From Apilactobacillus nanyangensis (GTDB lineage Bacteria > Bacillota > Bacilli > Lactobacillales > Lactobacillaceae), in the NCBI RefSeq assembly GCF_016861915.1, contig NZ_BOLX01000012.1, positions 1 through 61,625 on the forward strand: a DNA stretch of 61,625 nucleotides, in the 5' to 3' direction. This document shows, in pieces, positions 41,196 to 49,165 of the stretch. The stretch's first letter is position 1; the number at the start of each line of letters is the position of its first letter. The notes below the pieces were generated by a model. The model ran no database searches and was not told where the DNA came from. It worked only from the letters and a program-made list of their open reading frames with translations. Both the position numbers and the translations under genes were made by a program.

Positions 41196-41861
41196 ATGAA
41201 TGTTATCACATTTAATCTATACGTTGTTCGTCACGGACAAACATACTTCAATATTTACAATCGTTTGCAAGGATGGAGTAATTCACCTTTGACCGATAAA
41301 GGAATTGAAGGTGCGCAAAAGACTGCTAAAAAGCTAGCTGATACTCACTTTGCAGCAGCTTATTGCAGTGATACTACCAGAGCTATGCATACCGCCAAGA
41401 TTATTTTAGACGGTAACAATGCTGATTCAGTTAAGCAACCAACCATTTCAAATTACCTAAGAGAAGAATTCTATGGTTATTATGAAGGAAACGACATGGA
41501 TCAGACCTGGTACGTTGCTGGAGCCCCACATGGACTACCAACATTCAAAGATATCGTTACCAAGTATTCAATTGGTAAGGCCAAGGACTTCTTAAAGGAA
41601 GCAGATCCTTTCCACCAAGCCGAAAGTAATGAAGAATACTGGACGCGTTGGGATAAGGGATTGGACCTAATCAGAAGCGATGAAAACATTCATGATGGTG
41701 ACAACGTCTTACTAATTAGTCACGGGAATGCCGTGTTGAGTTTAGTTGAACGTTTCGGTGAAGGTAAATACGATGTGACTGAACGCCCAGCTAACGGAAG
41801 TCTTACTAAGTTAGAGGTAAGCAATGACCAAGTCAAGGTTGTCGACTATAACATTCAATAA
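41196..41861 (+). CDS. Histidine phosphatase (phosphoglycerate mutase-like)
   Basis: About 220 residues. RHG motif LYVVRHGQTYFN (about 10-21) with catalytic His, SDTTRAMHTA, YLREEFYGYYEG, and the second His in LLISHGNAVLS near 182. Start choice is uncertain: ATG 41196 touches the SD (AAAAAGGGG), whereas ATC 41205 lies at the ideal 9-base distance and gives the N-terminus (M)TFNLYVVRHG expected for the family. Substrate unknown; such enzymes dephosphorylate small phosphoesters. Followed by a strong terminator. Confidence 0.9.
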   Translation: MNVITFNLYVVRHGQTYFNIYNRLQGWSNSPLTDKGIEGAQKTAKKLADTHFAAAYCSDTTRAMHTAKIILDGNNADSVKQPTISNYLREEFYGYYEGNDMDQTWYVAGAPHGLPTFKDIVTKYSIGKAKDFLKEADPFHQAESNEEYWTRWDKGLDLIRSDENIHDGDNVLLISHGNAVLSLVERFGEGKYDVTERPANGSLTKLEVSNDQVKVVDYNIQ

Positions 41862-41869
41862 AGACAATA

Positions 41870-41902
41870 AAAAAGACGATTACATTTTGTAATCGTCTTT
41901 TT
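41870..41902. terminator. Bidirectional rho-independent terminator
   Basis: AAAAGACGATTACA-TTT-TGTAATCGTCTTTT between convergent genes. Confidence 0.92.
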
Positions 41903-41921
41903 TGGATTTTAAGAGATAGGA

Positions 41922-42389
41922 TTAAGCTACTCGACCGTAACCAACAACGTGCCACCATGGGGCGTGAATTCTTTCACGGACAACTCCACGGTTTTGAGCA
42001 TCAATCATCTTGCCTCCACCGATGTACATACCAACATGGTAAATCTTCTTCTTTGAAGAACCGATGAATACTAGATCACCTTTTTTAAGGTGTTTCTTAG
42101 CCACTTTCTTTGAGAAGTGGTATTGTTGTTGAGCAGTTCTAGGTAAGTTAACACCTAGACCATGGCTGTATATGTATTTTGTAAAACCAGAACAATCAAA
42201 AGTACGTGAACCTTCTGAACCATAAACGTAACGGTCACCTAGTTTTGACTTAGCAACACGGTATACTGAAGTAAATTGACTGTTAGTATCAGCATGGGCA
42301 GTGTTGTTGTTACTTGCAGCGGCACCTGCAAATAGTAGTGAAGTAAATGCGGCAGCGGTTATAGCAAATTTAGTAATAATCTTTTTCAT
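41922..42389 (-). CDS. Secreted NlpC/P60 cell-wall endopeptidase
   Basis: 155 residues. A signal peptide (MKKIITKFAITAAAFTSLLF, cleavage near AHA-DT) is followed directly by a compact NlpC/P60 domain: catalytic Cys in RTFDCSGFTKYIY (about 66), His in YHVGMYIGGGKMIDA, then the third polar residue. It cleaves D-Glu-diamino-acid bonds in peptidoglycan stem peptides. With no LysM or SH3 binding domain, it is a minimal enzyme. A WalR-like site lies about 80-95 bases upstream. Confidence 0.92.
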   Translation of the reverse strand: MKKIITKFAITAAAFTSLLFAGAAASNNNTAHADTNSQFTSVYRVAKSKLGDRYVYGSEGSRTFDCSGFTKYIYSHGLGVNLPRTAQQQYHFSKKVAKKHLKKGDLVFIGSSKKKIYHVGMYIGGGKMIDAQNRGVVRERIHAPWWHVVGYGRVA

Positions 42390-42468
42390 CTCTCAAAATC
42401 CTCTCTCTTATAAAAATCTCTCTCGTTTTTTCTCTATCTCAATATATTTCATATGATAAGGGATTAAT

Positions 42469-42485
42469 ATTTCAAGAATGTAACA
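42469..42485 (-). promoter_or_regulatory. Possible WalR (YycF) box upstream of the NlpC/P60 gene
   Basis: On the minus strand, TGTTAC-N5-TGAAAT. The first half matches the WalR repeat TGTWAH and the second has one mismatch. The target, a wall hydrolase, is typical of the regulon. Weak by sequence alone. Confidence 0.4.
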
Positions 42486-42635
42486 AAGTAATTTCAAATT
42501 AATTAAAACTTTGCAATTTTAATGTAATCTTTATAATTTTAGTGTTTAATATTTACTGTACCCAATTAAAGTGATGAAAGGGTTCCTGATTTGTGGTAAA
42601 TTTATTATGTAGATTACACGAAAGGAACCGTTGAA

Positions 42636-43088
42636 ATGTCGGGCTTAAAGAAATTATTTCCCCAAAAAATTGACCTTAATCGTCTAATTTTTAAGATTGG
42701 GGAAGTTAGCAAGATGATGGACGTGTCAACACGTCAACTTCGCTACTGGGAACAAAAAGGTTACATTACCTCAATTAGAGACGATAAGAGTAGCTCTCGC
42801 GTTTTTAATATGGAGAACTTAAATAAAGTAACATTAATCAAACATTATTTAGATAAGGGATTCACCCTTACAGCTGCAAACGATACAGCTTCTGAAAACA
42901 TCGCTAAAATGCGCTATCTAAGAAGATTTATGATGAATGCCTTTGAAGATGTTGAGACAATCGATGGTCAACCAGTTGTCAATTTGGGTTACTTTAATGA
43001 AGAAAAAACTTCCATATTATATGCCTCAGTTGATGAGAATGACGAAATAAAATATCGTGTTGTCGATATAAAGAAGAAGGATAAATGA
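42636..43088 (+). CDS. MerR-family regulator
   Basis: 150 residues. The MerR winged helix begins at about residue 18 (IFKIGEVSKMMDVSTRQLRY, then WEQKGYI), after an N-terminal extension MSGLKKLFPQKIDLN typical of lactobacillar members. The C-terminal part is not a coiled coil of the classic type (VNLGYFNEEKTSILYASVDEN). Its stop overlaps the start of the glucosaminidase gene (ATGA), so the two are translated together and the regulator may respond to envelope state. Confidence 0.85.
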   Translation: MSGLKKLFPQKIDLNRLIFKIGEVSKMMDVSTRQLRYWEQKGYITSIRDDKSSSRVFNMENLNKVTLIKHYLDKGFTLTAANDTASENIAKMRYLRRFMMNAFEDVETIDGQPVVNLGYFNEEKTSILYASVDENDEIKYRVVDIKKKDK

Positions 43089-43765
43089 TGAGAAAAAAGA
43101 AAATGAGTTTAACTAAGAAGATTGTCTGGCTAGTTGTTGTTTTGGTTGTACTATTTGGTGGATACAAGGCTGCCAAACAAATTCATAGCACAATCAGGGA
43201 AAACCAAATTCAAAAATCTGATCAACAACGCATTGAAGAAGCACAAGCAGAAGCTGCAAAGAAGCGTCATGAATTTGCGGAAACCATTGCCAAACCAGCT
43301 GTTCAAGTTTGGAATAAACAACACGTTGTGTTACCTAGTGTTGTAATTGCCCAAGCTATCCAAGAATCTAACTGGGGTCAATCAGAACTATACAAGAAGG
43401 CCTACAACATCTTTGGTGTTAAGGGAACATACAAGGGTCAATCAATTCAATACTACACAGATGAATATGTAAGTAACGACACTAAGGTTGGTAAGGGTGT
43501 CAAAGTCGTCCGTGAAGGAGACAAGAAAAAGATTTCCATTCCGGCAACGTTTAGAAAGTACCCAAGTGTCTACGATGCAGTGGAAAACCACAGTACTGTT
43601 ACAGCACTTAACTTCATCAAACAAAAGAATGTTATGAGTTACGAACAACAAGCTAACATGCTTCAAAAGAACGGTTACGCAACCGATCCTAACTATGCAA
43701 AGAACTTAATTGCATTAATCAAACAATACAATTTGTCTAAGTATGACAACGAAATTAGTAAATAA
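43085..43765 (+). CDS. Membrane-anchored N-acetylglucosaminidase (peptidoglycan hydrolase)
   Basis: 226 residues. The N-terminal membrane helix (about 9-25) and short helical stalk are followed by a glucosaminidase domain (Pfam PF01832 type): VVIAQAIQESNWGQSELYKK (catalytic Glu at about 97), NIFGVKGTYKGQ, FRKYPSVYDAVENH, NLIALIKQYNL. Cuts the glycan strand of peptidoglycan. Start at ATG 43085 or 43088. Translationally coupled to the preceding MerR gene. Confidence 0.93.
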   Translation: MMRKKKMSLTKKIVWLVVVLVVLFGGYKAAKQIHSTIRENQIQKSDQQRIEEAQAEAAKKRHEFAETIAKPAVQVWNKQHVVLPSVVIAQAIQESNWGQSELYKKAYNIFGVKGTYKGQSIQYYTDEYVSNDTKVGKGVKVVREGDKKKISIPATFRKYPSVYDAVENHSTVTALNFIKQKNVMSYEQQANMLQKNGYATDPNYAKNLIALIKQYNLSKYDNEISK

Positions 43766-43842
43766 TAATATTTGATAGTTTTAACTATATTTTCAAAAAT
43801 TTATCTTATATAATAGTACAAAAATAGTAGAGGAGACTTTAG

Positions 43843-44580
43843 GTGATACCATTATTAAGTAAATTATATGGTCCGTTTTTTGATTTGAATAACTGGCACA
43901 ACGTAATCTTTTCGGAGGATGCATGGGTTGTTATTTTATCCCTAGTATTAATCGAATGTTTACTGTCAGTTGATAATGCGGTGGTGTTAGCCACGCAGGC
44001 TCAAGTTTTACCAACTAAGAAGGAACAAGAAGAATCATTATTCTATGGTCTTTGGGGTTCTTATATCTTTAGATTTATCATTATTGGATTAGGGGTTTTC
44101 CTAATTCACATTTGGGAATTAAAGGTTGTTGGTGGATTATATCTTTTCTACTTAGTCTATGCGCACTTTGCCCATTCCGACAAACAGAAAAAATCCATGT
44201 TCAAACAATCTGCCAACGAATCCAATCGTAAACGCTTTTGGATGACAGTATTGCAAATTGAATTTATGGATATTGTCTTCTCCGTTGATTCCGTGTTAGC
44301 TGCTCTAGCAATCTCTGATAATCCAGTGATTGTATTGCTAGGTGGATTAATCGGAATTCTATGTATGAGAGGAATTGCTGAAGTTATCATGTTAGTGATG
44401 AAGAAGGTCCCAGAGCTAAAGACAATGGCATACTTCTTAATCGCAGTGATCGCTTTGAAGTTAATTCTTTCAATTCCAATGATTGATATCGAAATTGAAC
44501 CACTTCACTTTGGTTTAATCGTATTAGTTACATTCATTGTAACTTTCATCATTCATTTTATTCGCAAAGCAAAGAGGTAA
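43843..44580 (+). CDS. TerC-family integral membrane protein
   Basis: 245 residues, starting at GTG after SD GAGGAG. Seven or so transmembrane helices with the two TerC acidic motifs: IECLLSVDNAVVLATQ (about 38-53) and FMDIVFSVDSVLAALA (about 144-159). TerC proteins relate to metal (Mn) export or metalation of exported enzymes. It overlaps the thioredoxin unit: only 4 bases separate its stop from trxA. Confidence 0.92.
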   Translation: MIPLLSKLYGPFFDLNNWHNVIFSEDAWVVILSLVLIECLLSVDNAVVLATQAQVLPTKKEQEESLFYGLWGSYIFRFIIIGLGVFLIHIWELKVVGGLYLFYLVYAHFAHSDKQKKSMFKQSANESNRKRFWMTVLQIEFMDIVFSVDSVLAALAISDNPVIVLLGGLIGILCMRGIAEVIMLVMKKVPELKTMAYFLIAVIALKLILSIPMIDIEIEPLHFGLIVLVTFIVTFIIHFIRKAKR

Positions 44581-44584
44581 TATC

Positions 44585-44905
44585 ATGGCTACAACAATTA
44601 CAAGGGAAAACCTTGCACAAGAAACTGATAACAAAATCACTGTCATTGATTTTTGGGCACCATGGTGTGGTCCTTGTAAGATTATGGATCCCGTGCTTGA
44701 AGCAATGGAAGAAGAATTCGGTGACCGCATTCACTTTGGTAAGATGAACGTCGACAATAATGAAGACGTTGCAAAACAATACAAGGTGATGGGACTACCA
44801 AGCATCGTTTTATTCAAAAACGGTAAGGCGGTTGAAAAGGTAACCGGAGTATATCCAAAGGAAAAGATGGCACATTATCTAAACCGTAAGCTAGAAGAAA
44901 TGTAA
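44585..44905 (+). CDS. trxA: Thioredoxin
   Basis: 106 residues, canonical size. Active site FWAPWCGPCKIMDP (CGPC at about 31-34), cis-Pro in MGLPSIVLF, and the Gly-rich ending KVTGVYPKE. Cytosolic dithiol reductant. SD AAAGAGG lies within the end of the TerC gene, so the two are co-transcribed. Confidence 0.96.
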   Translation: MATTITRENLAQETDNKITVIDFWAPWCGPCKIMDPVLEAMEEEFGDRIHFGKMNVDNNEDVAKQYKVMGLPSIVLFKNGKAVEKVTGVYPKEKMAHYLNRKLEEM

Positions 44906-44911
44906 ATTTTA

Positions 44912-44940
44912 GTTGACGGATTAAATCCGGAGTGCTAATC
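44912..44940 (+). promoter_or_regulatory. Promoter of the T-box/NhaC unit
   Basis: -35 TTGACG (44912-44917), 17-base spacer and -10 TAATCT (44935-44940), directly after trxA. Confidence 0.75.
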
Positions 44941-44974
44941 TTAATTTAATCAAATAAAGTAAAAACAATTATTC

Positions 44975-45201
44975 CAAACTAAGTAACGAATTAGCTGGGT
45001 GTCAGGAAGTCGGTGGTTGCTGCGAACCGATCAGGTTAATTACGATGAAATACATTGGATAGTGTCTACCCAAGAACGGTAACTAGAGTCGTTATTTCTA
45101 GAGAGTGAGTGACCACTACGTGTGGTTACTAATTTGGGTGGTACCACGGTAAAAATACAAATAAGTCGTCCCTGTTGTTTTAGACAACAGGGACTTTTTT
45201 T
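44975..45201 (+). promoter_or_regulatory. T-box riboswitch, probably tyrosine-specific, of the nhaC gene
   Basis: Stem I carries the AGTA/GA(U)GAA loop-E elements and specifier TAC (45051-45053), followed by A. The T-box motif TGGGTGGTACCACGG is at 45135-45149. The terminator GTCCCTGTTG-N7-CAACAGGGAC is at 45168-45194 with T7. The bulge UGGU fits discriminator A, as in tRNA-Tyr. Reading the specifier one register earlier gives AUA (Ile), which lacks the usual following purine, so Tyr is preferred. Confidence 0.88.
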
Positions 45202-45313
45202 ATGGAAAGAAGAAGATAATATGAGAATTGCAAACTGCGGAGGATTAATCCGATATTAAGATAGATAAAAAACTACATATATTAAAGTTTACATTATTTA
45301 GAGGAGAGATATT

Positions 45314-46696
45314 ATGCAAGAAGAAAAGAAACCGACAGTCACTTTGGCTGAGGGAATTATCGTATTAGTTGTCATGATGGCGATTATGTCATTTGGTGTG
45401 ATTGGTTTAGGGATTTCACCCGAAGTACCAATTCTAGCTGGAATTATGTTATTGGTATTTTGGGGTCGTTTTAAAGGCTTCAAGTGGGATGACATAGATG
45501 AAGGATTCGTTAAAGGAATTAAAAATGGAATTGTTCCATTATTTATCTTCCTATTAATTGGTTCATTGATTGGTGTTTGGATTGCCTCAGGGGTAATTCC
45601 TTCATTAATGGTATTTGGTTTCCATTTGATCAACATCAACTGGTTCTTACCATCAATCTTTCTAGTATGTGCCTTAGTTGGTACTTTCATTGGTAGCGCA
45701 TTCACTGTTATCTCTACTTTGGGGATTGCGTTTATGGGAATCGGTATCACAATGGGCATGAACCCAGCGATGATTGCTGGTGCCGTTATCTCAGGTGCTG
45801 TATTCGGTGATAAGTCATCACCACTATCAGCAACTGTTAACCTAGCAGCTGCCGTATCAGGTGCTGATCTAATTGCTCACATCAAGAACTTGATGTGGTC
45901 AACTATTCCAGCAATGATTGGTTCATTCATTATCTTCGTGTTCTTAAACCACAGTGATGGTAAGGCCAACCTAGGAAATGTCGACAAGACAGTCAACGTA
46001 TTGAACAATAACTTCCACATTTCATTATTAGCAATTATTCCCATCGCACTCCTACTTATCTGTGCATGGAGTCATATTCCAACAATTCCTACATTATTTA
46101 TTAACATCATTGTTTCAATCGGATTAATGGGAATTCAAGATCACAAACTTTCACTACTAAAGATTAACGACCTAATTACCAATGGATTCGTATCAAAGAC
46201 TGGTAACAAGTCAGTCGACCTTCTTCTATCAAGAGGGGGCATTAGTTCCATGATGGGCACTCTAGCATTAATCATGATTGCTTTAGCATTTGGTGGATTA
46301 TTAATGCATCTAGGCATCATCGACGCTGTGGTACAACCACTTACTAAGCATTTAAACAGTGACGCTAAGCTAATCATCGCCGTAATCTTCACTGCCATTG
46401 GTGTGAACGTCTTCGTTGGTGAACAATTCCTATCAGAAATTCTACCTGCAAACGCATTTAAGAAGGTCTTCCACCAAGCTGGACTAGCACCGGTTGCACT
46501 AAGTCGTGCGATTGAAGATGGTGGTACCGTTATTAACTACCTAATTCCTTGGGGTGTTGCTGGAGCATTTATTTCAGCAACATTGGGTGTCCCAGCAAGT
46601 CATTTTGCACCATTCCTATTCCTAAGTATTTTGTCTCCAGTATTCTCAATCTTGAGTGCGGTCACAGGAATTGCGATTAAACACAATAAAGATTAA
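45314..46696 (+). CDS. NhaC-family transporter, predicted tyrosine-related
   Basis: 460 residues with about eleven transmembrane helices. NhaC features are GISPEVPILAGI, GSAFTVISTLGIAFMGIG, ISGAVFGDKSSPLSATVNLA (about 155-174) and GVNVFVGEQFLSEILP. The family is annotated Na+/H+ antiporter, but lactobacillar members behind Tyr T-boxes (YheL group) are predicted to move tyrosine. The T-box here supports an amino-acid role. Between the terminator and the gene is a 12-codon ORF (about 45220-45258) with no clear function. Confidence 0.9.
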   Translation: MQEEKKPTVTLAEGIIVLVVMMAIMSFGVIGLGISPEVPILAGIMLLVFWGRFKGFKWDDIDEGFVKGIKNGIVPLFIFLLIGSLIGVWIASGVIPSLMVFGFHLININWFLPSIFLVCALVGTFIGSAFTVISTLGIAFMGIGITMGMNPAMIAGAVISGAVFGDKSSPLSATVNLAAAVSGADLIAHIKNLMWSTIPAMIGSFIIFVFLNHSDGKANLGNVDKTVNVLNNNFHISLLAIIPIALLLICAWSHIPTIPTLFINIIVSIGLMGIQDHKLSLLKINDLITNGFVSKTGNKSVDLLLSRGGISSMMGTLALIMIALAFGGLLMHLGIIDAVVQPLTKHLNSDAKLIIAVIFTAIGVNVFVGEQFLSEILPANAFKKVFHQAGLAPVALSRAIEDGGTVINYLIPWGVAGAFISATLGVPASHFAPFLFLSILSPVFSILSAVTGIAIKHNKD

Positions 46697-46734
46697 CTAA
46701 TATTTAGAATAATTTAATGCTATTAAGAAAAAGT

Positions 46735-46773
46735 TAAAAAACCTATCATAAAGCGGTTTGTGATAGGCTTTTT
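46735..46773 (+). terminator. Rho-independent terminator
   Basis: CCTATCA-N12-TGATAGG then T5, after the NhaC gene. Confidence 0.85.
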
Positions 46774-46974
46774 GTTTGCATTTTTTTGCGTTGCACATCA
46801 CTTCAAATGAAACATAAAAGGGGTAAATCGAAAAAAATTCAAAATTTTTTTGCAAAAATTGCCTATATATTGTACACGATTATTAAAACCGGAAAGCCGA
46901 GTTAATCGTCATTGTGTTCATTTGTGTTTCAAAACATTACAGGAATATTACTATATTACAAACGAGATGATGAA

Positions 46975-47018
46975 TGTAACTCGTATGTAACACTCATGTA
47001 ACATTAAGTAGATAGAAT
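46975..47018 (+). promoter_or_regulatory. Triple WalR (YycF) direct-repeat site and promoter of the first apf gene
   Basis: Three perfect TGTAAC repeats at 46975, 46986 and 46997 are spaced exactly 11 bases (N5 between), matching the WalR consensus TGTWAH-N5-TGTWAH and extending it by one turn. A -10-like TAGAAT (47013-47018) follows with no good -35, as expected for an activated promoter. The remaining gap from 46774 shows no ORF. Confidence 0.82.
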
Positions 47019-47088
47019 GTGCATTCGTTGTTAAAGAACAACAATTGCAATTTTTCATTTTTTAATTTTATATAGGAGTGTTTCAGTT

Positions 47089-47673
47089 ATTAGATATAAA
47101 TTTCATGTTTTATTTCTTGTAATCGCAATCTCGTTCGCGGGATTACTTTCTATTTACCGAAATGCTACTGTAGACACTAATGCGAATACAGTAGTGACTG
47201 TGAAGTCTGGCGATACACTAGAAAACTTGTCAGATAAGTACAATGTTTTCATGTCTGTTTTAGAGCATGCTAATGGCAAGTATAGTGATGATTTATTAGC
47301 TGGAGATCAAATCGTTGTTCCAGATAATAATAATGATGCAAAAGACGATAAGAAGGTTTCAAAGCAACACTCGAATAAGTCAAATAAACATCATTCTACT
47401 TCTAAGAAACAAAATCAATCACAATACAGTGCTCAATCAGCATGGAACAAAGCAAATGCCGAAGCAAAGGCATGGATTTCTTTCCATGAATCTACCGATT
47501 CATACACCGCACAAAACGGTCGTTACTATGGTAGATATCAATTAGATAGTAGTTACCTTAACGGTGATTACTCACCAGCTAATCAAGAACGTGTCGCTGA
47601 ACAATACGTTGCGAACCGATATGGTTCTTGGGTAAATGCCAAACAACATTGGGTTGCCAATAACTGGTATTAA
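47089..47673 (+). CDS. Apf-like LysM cell-wall protein, apparent AUU start
   Basis: 194 residues if started at ATT 47089, 10 bases after GGAG of the SD AGGAGTG. No ATG, GTG or TTG occurs in frame until GTG 47194, which has no SD and would remove the signal peptide. From ATT the N-terminus reads IRYKFHVLFLVIAISFAGLL, a good signal peptide. Next is one LysM domain (VKSGDTLENLSDKYNVFMSV), a Lys/His/Ser linker, and the aggregation-promoting-factor C-terminal domain (AWISFHESTDSYTAQNGRYY, ending NNWY), a lysozyme-like fold with Glu in HEST. Surface protein linked to cell shape and aggregation. Confidence 0.85.
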   Translation: MRYKFHVLFLVIAISFAGLLSIYRNATVDTNANTVVTVKSGDTLENLSDKYNVFMSVLEHANGKYSDDLLAGDQIVVPDNNNDAKDDKKVSKQHSNKSNKHHSTSKKQNQSQYSAQSAWNKANAEAKAWISFHESTDSYTAQNGRYYGRYQLDSSYLNGDYSPANQERVAEQYVANRYGSWVNAKQHWVANNWY

Positions 47674-47713
47674 AAAGAGACGTTGAAAGTTTTACTTTCA
47701 ACGCCTTTTTTTT
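47673..47713 (+). terminator. Rho-independent terminator
   Basis: CGTTGAAAG-TTTTA-CTTTCAACG then T8. Confidence 0.92.
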
Positions 47714-48033
47714 ACCCATTTTGATGCTAATTTACGTTTTGCAAGGTTTTTTTAAAAACTTTTTTGGGGATTTTTTGCCAGATTAGAAACATTTTTAGAA
47801 TAATTTAAGCTGTGTGTAACGTTTTAAATCGCTCAACCACAGGCTATACAGTGATTTTGATGTCATATTGTTACAGCGTAACGACAATATTACGAAAAGG
47901 CCAAATCTTTTAACTTGTGTGATATAGGCATGTAACAGATACGATGTAGTATATATCACAGTTAATCAAATCGATTAACACTTTCGACGATACAGAAATA
48001 CAGAATTATAGATTTTTATAGGAGTGAATTATT
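47714..48033 (+). promoter_or_regulatory. Long leader/promoter region of the second apf gene
   Basis: No ORF. TGTAAC half-sites and relatives occur at about 47817, 47871 (both strands) and 47934, without the clean 11-base spacing seen for the first apf gene. A probable -10 (GTATAT) is near 47951. WalR control by analogy with the paralogue is possible but weak. Confidence 0.4.
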
Positions 48034-48750
48034 ATCGTTAAATTAAATAGTATGAAGTCAATGTTATTTGCTACTGCCGCAGTAGCTGGATTATTTGTAG
48101 CTGGTGGTGCTAACGCACACGCAGATCAAACTGCTAGTGCAACTGCACAACAACCACAACAAGCTAAGGCAACAGTTAAGAAGACTGTGACTGTTCAAAG
48201 TGGTGATACTCTATGGGGATTATCACAAAAATACAACGTTTCATTAAGTTCACTTAGAGCAGTTAACAACCGTGTTAACACAGATCTAATCTATGTAGGT
48301 GAAAAATTAACTCTACCTACAAGTGCAACTGTATCTACTGATCAAAAGACTGTAGCTTCAACAACTACTACTCAAAGTACTACAAACCAACAATCAGTAG
48401 CACAAACTCAACAACAAGCACAACCACAACAACAAACTCAAGTTCAATCACAAGCTCAACCTCGAGTACAACAAAGAACTCAAAGCACAACTAACTACAG
48501 CCAATCAAGAAGCACAAGCTACACTGGCTCAAGCAGTTCTGCTAAGGCTTGGATTGCTAACCGTGAATCTGGTGGTTCATACACTGCCTCAAACGGTCAA
48601 TACTATGGTAAGTACCAACTAGGTGCTGCTATGCTACACGGTGACTACTCAGCTGCTAACCAAGAAAGAGTTGCTGACCAATATGTTGCTGCCCGTTACG
48701 GTTCATGGGATAACGCTAAGTCATTCTGGTTACAACACGGTTGGTACTAA
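48034..48750 (+). CDS. Apf-like LysM cell-wall protein, apparent AUC (or AUU) start
   Basis: 238 residues from ATC 48034, 9 bases after GGAG of SD AGGAGTG. The first in-frame ATG (48052) is 27 bases from the SD, too far for use. ATT 48031 is an alternative. The signal peptide (KSMLFATAAVAGLFVAGG, cleavage near AHA-DQ) is followed by LysM (VQSGDTLWGLSQKYNVSLSS), a Gln/Thr/Ser-rich linker and the Apf C-terminal domain (AWIANRESGGSYTASNGQYY, ending QHGWY). It is a paralogue of the gene at 47089, with a longer linker and more expression-adapted codons. Confidence 0.88.
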   Translation: MVKLNSMKSMLFATAAVAGLFVAGGANAHADQTASATAQQPQQAKATVKKTVTVQSGDTLWGLSQKYNVSLSSLRAVNNRVNTDLIYVGEKLTLPTSATVSTDQKTVASTTTTQSTTNQQSVAQTQQQAQPQQQTQVQSQAQPRVQQRTQSTTNYSQSRSTSYTGSSSSAKAWIANRESGGSYTASNGQYYGKYQLGAAMLHGDYSAANQERVADQYVAARYGSWDNAKSFWLQHGWY

Positions 48751-48787
48751 GATCTTAGCCGATTTATTCAATCGATATTTATTTCTA

Positions 48788-48820
48788 CAAAAAGGCGCCT
48801 TTACTGGCGTCTTTTTTTAT
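48788..48820 (+). terminator. Rho-independent terminator
   Basis: AAAAAGGCGCC-TTTACT-GGCGTCTTTTTTT after the second apf gene. Confidence 0.8.
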
Positions 48821-48884
48821 TGCCTGATAATCCTATCATGACAGGGTTATTGAATTTGTTTGCATAAAAACATTAAATAATGAC

Positions 48885-48916
48885 TTGTTAAATTTTTGAA
48901 GTGTGATATATTATAA
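48885..48916 (+). promoter_or_regulatory. Probable pyr operon promoter
   Basis: TTGTTA (48885-48890) and TATATT (48907-48912) with a 16-base spacer, ahead of the first PyrR attenuator. An overlapping TATAAA gives an alternative -10. Confidence 0.55.
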
Positions 48917-48944
48917 ACAACATAAAAAGAGATTCGCCTTTAAG

Positions 48945-49052
48945 TATTGACCAGAGAGTCAGACAAGGCCTATGCGTAGAAACTATACGCCATCAGTGTA
49001 AACAACAGACATTGAGGGACTTTTCTGACACGGTCAGGGAAGTCCTTTTTTA
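48945..49052 (+). promoter_or_regulatory. PyrR attenuator 1 of the pyr operon
   Basis: PyrR-binding loop GACCAGAGAGTC (48949-48960), matching the CCAGAGAGG-type consensus. A long anti-structure region follows, then the terminator GGACTTTTCTGAC-ACG-GTCAGGGAAGTCC with T6 (49016-49052). UMP-bound PyrR should favour termination. Confidence 0.88.
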
Positions 49053-49069
49053 TTATCTTGGTTTCAATT

Positions 49070-49152
49070 AAGCAACTCCAGAGAGGGTGCATTGGAATAT
49101 ACGCAATCAGACCATTCCAAGCACCCACTCCATCGAGTTGGGTGCTTTTTTA
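49070..49152 (+). promoter_or_regulatory. PyrR attenuator 2 of the pyr operon
   Basis: PyrR loop ACTCCAGAGAGG (49075-49086). The antiterminator pairs GGGTGC-ATTGGAAT with ATTCCAA-GCACCC. The terminator GCACCCACTC-CATC-GAGTTGGGTGC (49121-49145) has T6. It ends just before the pyrB SD. Confidence 0.9.
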
Positions 49153-49165
49153 GGAGGATGGATAC

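Noticed and set aside
45220-45258. 12-codon leader peptide before nhaC
   Set aside because: Weak SD and located after the T-box terminator, where a leader peptide would have no attenuation role; noted only in the T-box finding.
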